NCBI GenBank assembly: GCA_025210695.1
Contig: JAOARE010000013.1
Coordinates: 1 to 33,827 of the forward strand
Length of the DNA stretch: 33,827 bases
DNA from: Rickettsiales bacterium
GTDB lineage: Bacteria > Pseudomonadota > Alphaproteobacteria > Rickettsiales > CANDYO01
Reading direction: 5' to 3'
How positions within the stretch are numbered: the first letter of the stretch is position 1; each line of letters opens with the position of its first letter. Positions 33,421 to 33,827 of this stretch are shown piece by piece. The notes beneath the pieces were generated by a model. It was not told where the DNA came from, did not search any database, and saw only the letters and a list, made by a program, of their open reading frames with translations. The translations under genes and the position numbers were made by a program.

Positions 33421-33827
33421 TTATTGAAACCATGAACATGTATCATGGTCCATATCTCCAACGATATTTGTAACATAACTTGCCAACTCTTGCGTTGTTT
33501 TAAAAGAATGCATAGCATCCATTTTATCATTTTGTATAGCTAAAAGCTGATCGAAACTTATATCATGACTTAATAAAGAATCCTTGACTACACCCCATAA
33601 ATGTTGCATATGTTCTTTGTCGTAAAATACCTCTAATAATTGTTCAAGATGTAATGCTCCAGTTGCAATAAAATCAATTAATCCTCCTCTTTTAACCACG
33701 TCTTGTAAAACTTCAAAGTGATTTTCGGCAAAAGCAGACAACTCCTTTATGTTCACATGTTTAGATTGAATCAATTGGTTTGAGCGGTCTGGATGATTCG
33801 TGCTTAATATTTTTAATTGCTCTGAGA
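33421..33827 (-). CDS. Helical-repeat protein, C-terminal part; 5' end outside window
   Basis: The frame is open from the right edge of the window to a TAA at 33421, giving 134 residues of a longer protein. The sequence contains degenerate units of about 31-34 residues starting [EQ]L[LS]: ELSAFAENHFEVLQDVVKRG, QLLEVFYDKEHMQHLWGVVK and QLLAIQNDKMDAMHSFKTTQ. They share hydrophobic positions and a VVK stretch typical of alpha-helical solenoid repeats. I do not recognise the family; it is not a textbook ankyrin or TPR sequence. Such repeat proteins often mediate protein-protein contacts, and in intracellular bacteria some are effectors; that role is inference. The end lies 43 bases from the palindromic element. 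Confidence 0.65.
   Translation of the reverse strand, partial: SEQLKILSTNHPDRSNQLIQSKHVNIKELSAFAENHFEVLQDVVKRGGLIDFIATGALHLEQLLEVFYDKEHMQHLWGVVKDSLLSHDISFDQLLAIQNDKMDAMHSFKTTQELASYVTNIVGDMDHDTCSWFQ

Noticed and set aside
33221..33530. Two overlapping minus-strand ORFs across the G+C-rich patch
   Set aside because: They are open because of the palindromic, G+C-rich composition. Their translations are Arg/Ser/Ala-rich without domain character, and one overlaps the helical-repeat gene in another frame.
1..33827. CRISPR arrays, toxin-antitoxin pairs, phage genes, transposases
   Set aside because: Looked for on both strands; no regularly spaced repeats, no short co-directional TA-like pair with known motifs, and no integrase or transposase signatures were found.

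Overview
The window is a low-G+C, Gram-negative, alphaproteobacterial chromosome segment. The protein sequences are closest in style to Rickettsiales (or Holosporales) intracellular bacteria. This is inferred from the strong A+T bias, short unlinked operons, many TTG/GTG starts, an alphaproteobacterial-type HAD-IIA (TIGR01459-like) gene pair, a rickettsial-looking HIT protein, a fused propionyl-CoA carboxylase alpha subunit, a stand-alone ccmC, and decayed genes next to ORFans. I cannot name the genus. No rRNA, tRNA, CRISPR array, transposase or prophage was found.

Layout. 1-3537 (minus): pgk, rpsO and a 3'-truncated pnp that runs off the left edge; the rpsO-pnp gap carries a strong hairpin. 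3655-4703: an aminoglycoside-phosphotransferase-like kinase and a tiny membrane ORFan. 4880-11361 (plus): gyrA (TTG start), two tandem HAD-IIA phosphatase-like paralogues, coaD, dapE and an exported PCu(A)C-like protein, tightly packed. 11336-19597 (minus): an mdtA-mdtB-mdtC-type RND efflux operon, followed in the same direction by two acidic Ser/Pro-rich ORFans of unknown function. 19817-21148: a Lys/Ser-rich predicted lipoprotein behind a promoter with a perfect inverted repeat. 21150-23483: nusB and a HIT protein (minus), diverging from rpsD and recR (plus). 23626-25921: pccA and a two-helix membrane ORFan. 25934-27267 (minus): recO and a GNAT acetyltransferase. 27385-29827: rdgB and hemW (plus) converging on ccmC (minus). 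29949-30737: birA.

The right end (about 30.7-33.8 kb) is different in character. It holds a decayed small secreted-protein gene, a Cys-containing ORFan, mtnN, a broken cell-wall-hydrolase-like gene with a TGA at its conserved Trp position, a G+C-rich palindromic patch that looks like a dispersed repeat, and the end of a helical-repeat protein gene open to the window edge.

Functional links: BirA would biotinylate the BCCP domain of PccA (no pccB in view). RecR and RecO both serve RecFOR recombination. MdtABC needs an outer-membrane TolC-type partner that is not in the window. I found no clear defence or secretion system. The least explained loci are the ORFan pair behind mdtC, the Lys-rich lipoprotein with its palindromic promoter, and the decayed and repetitive right end.
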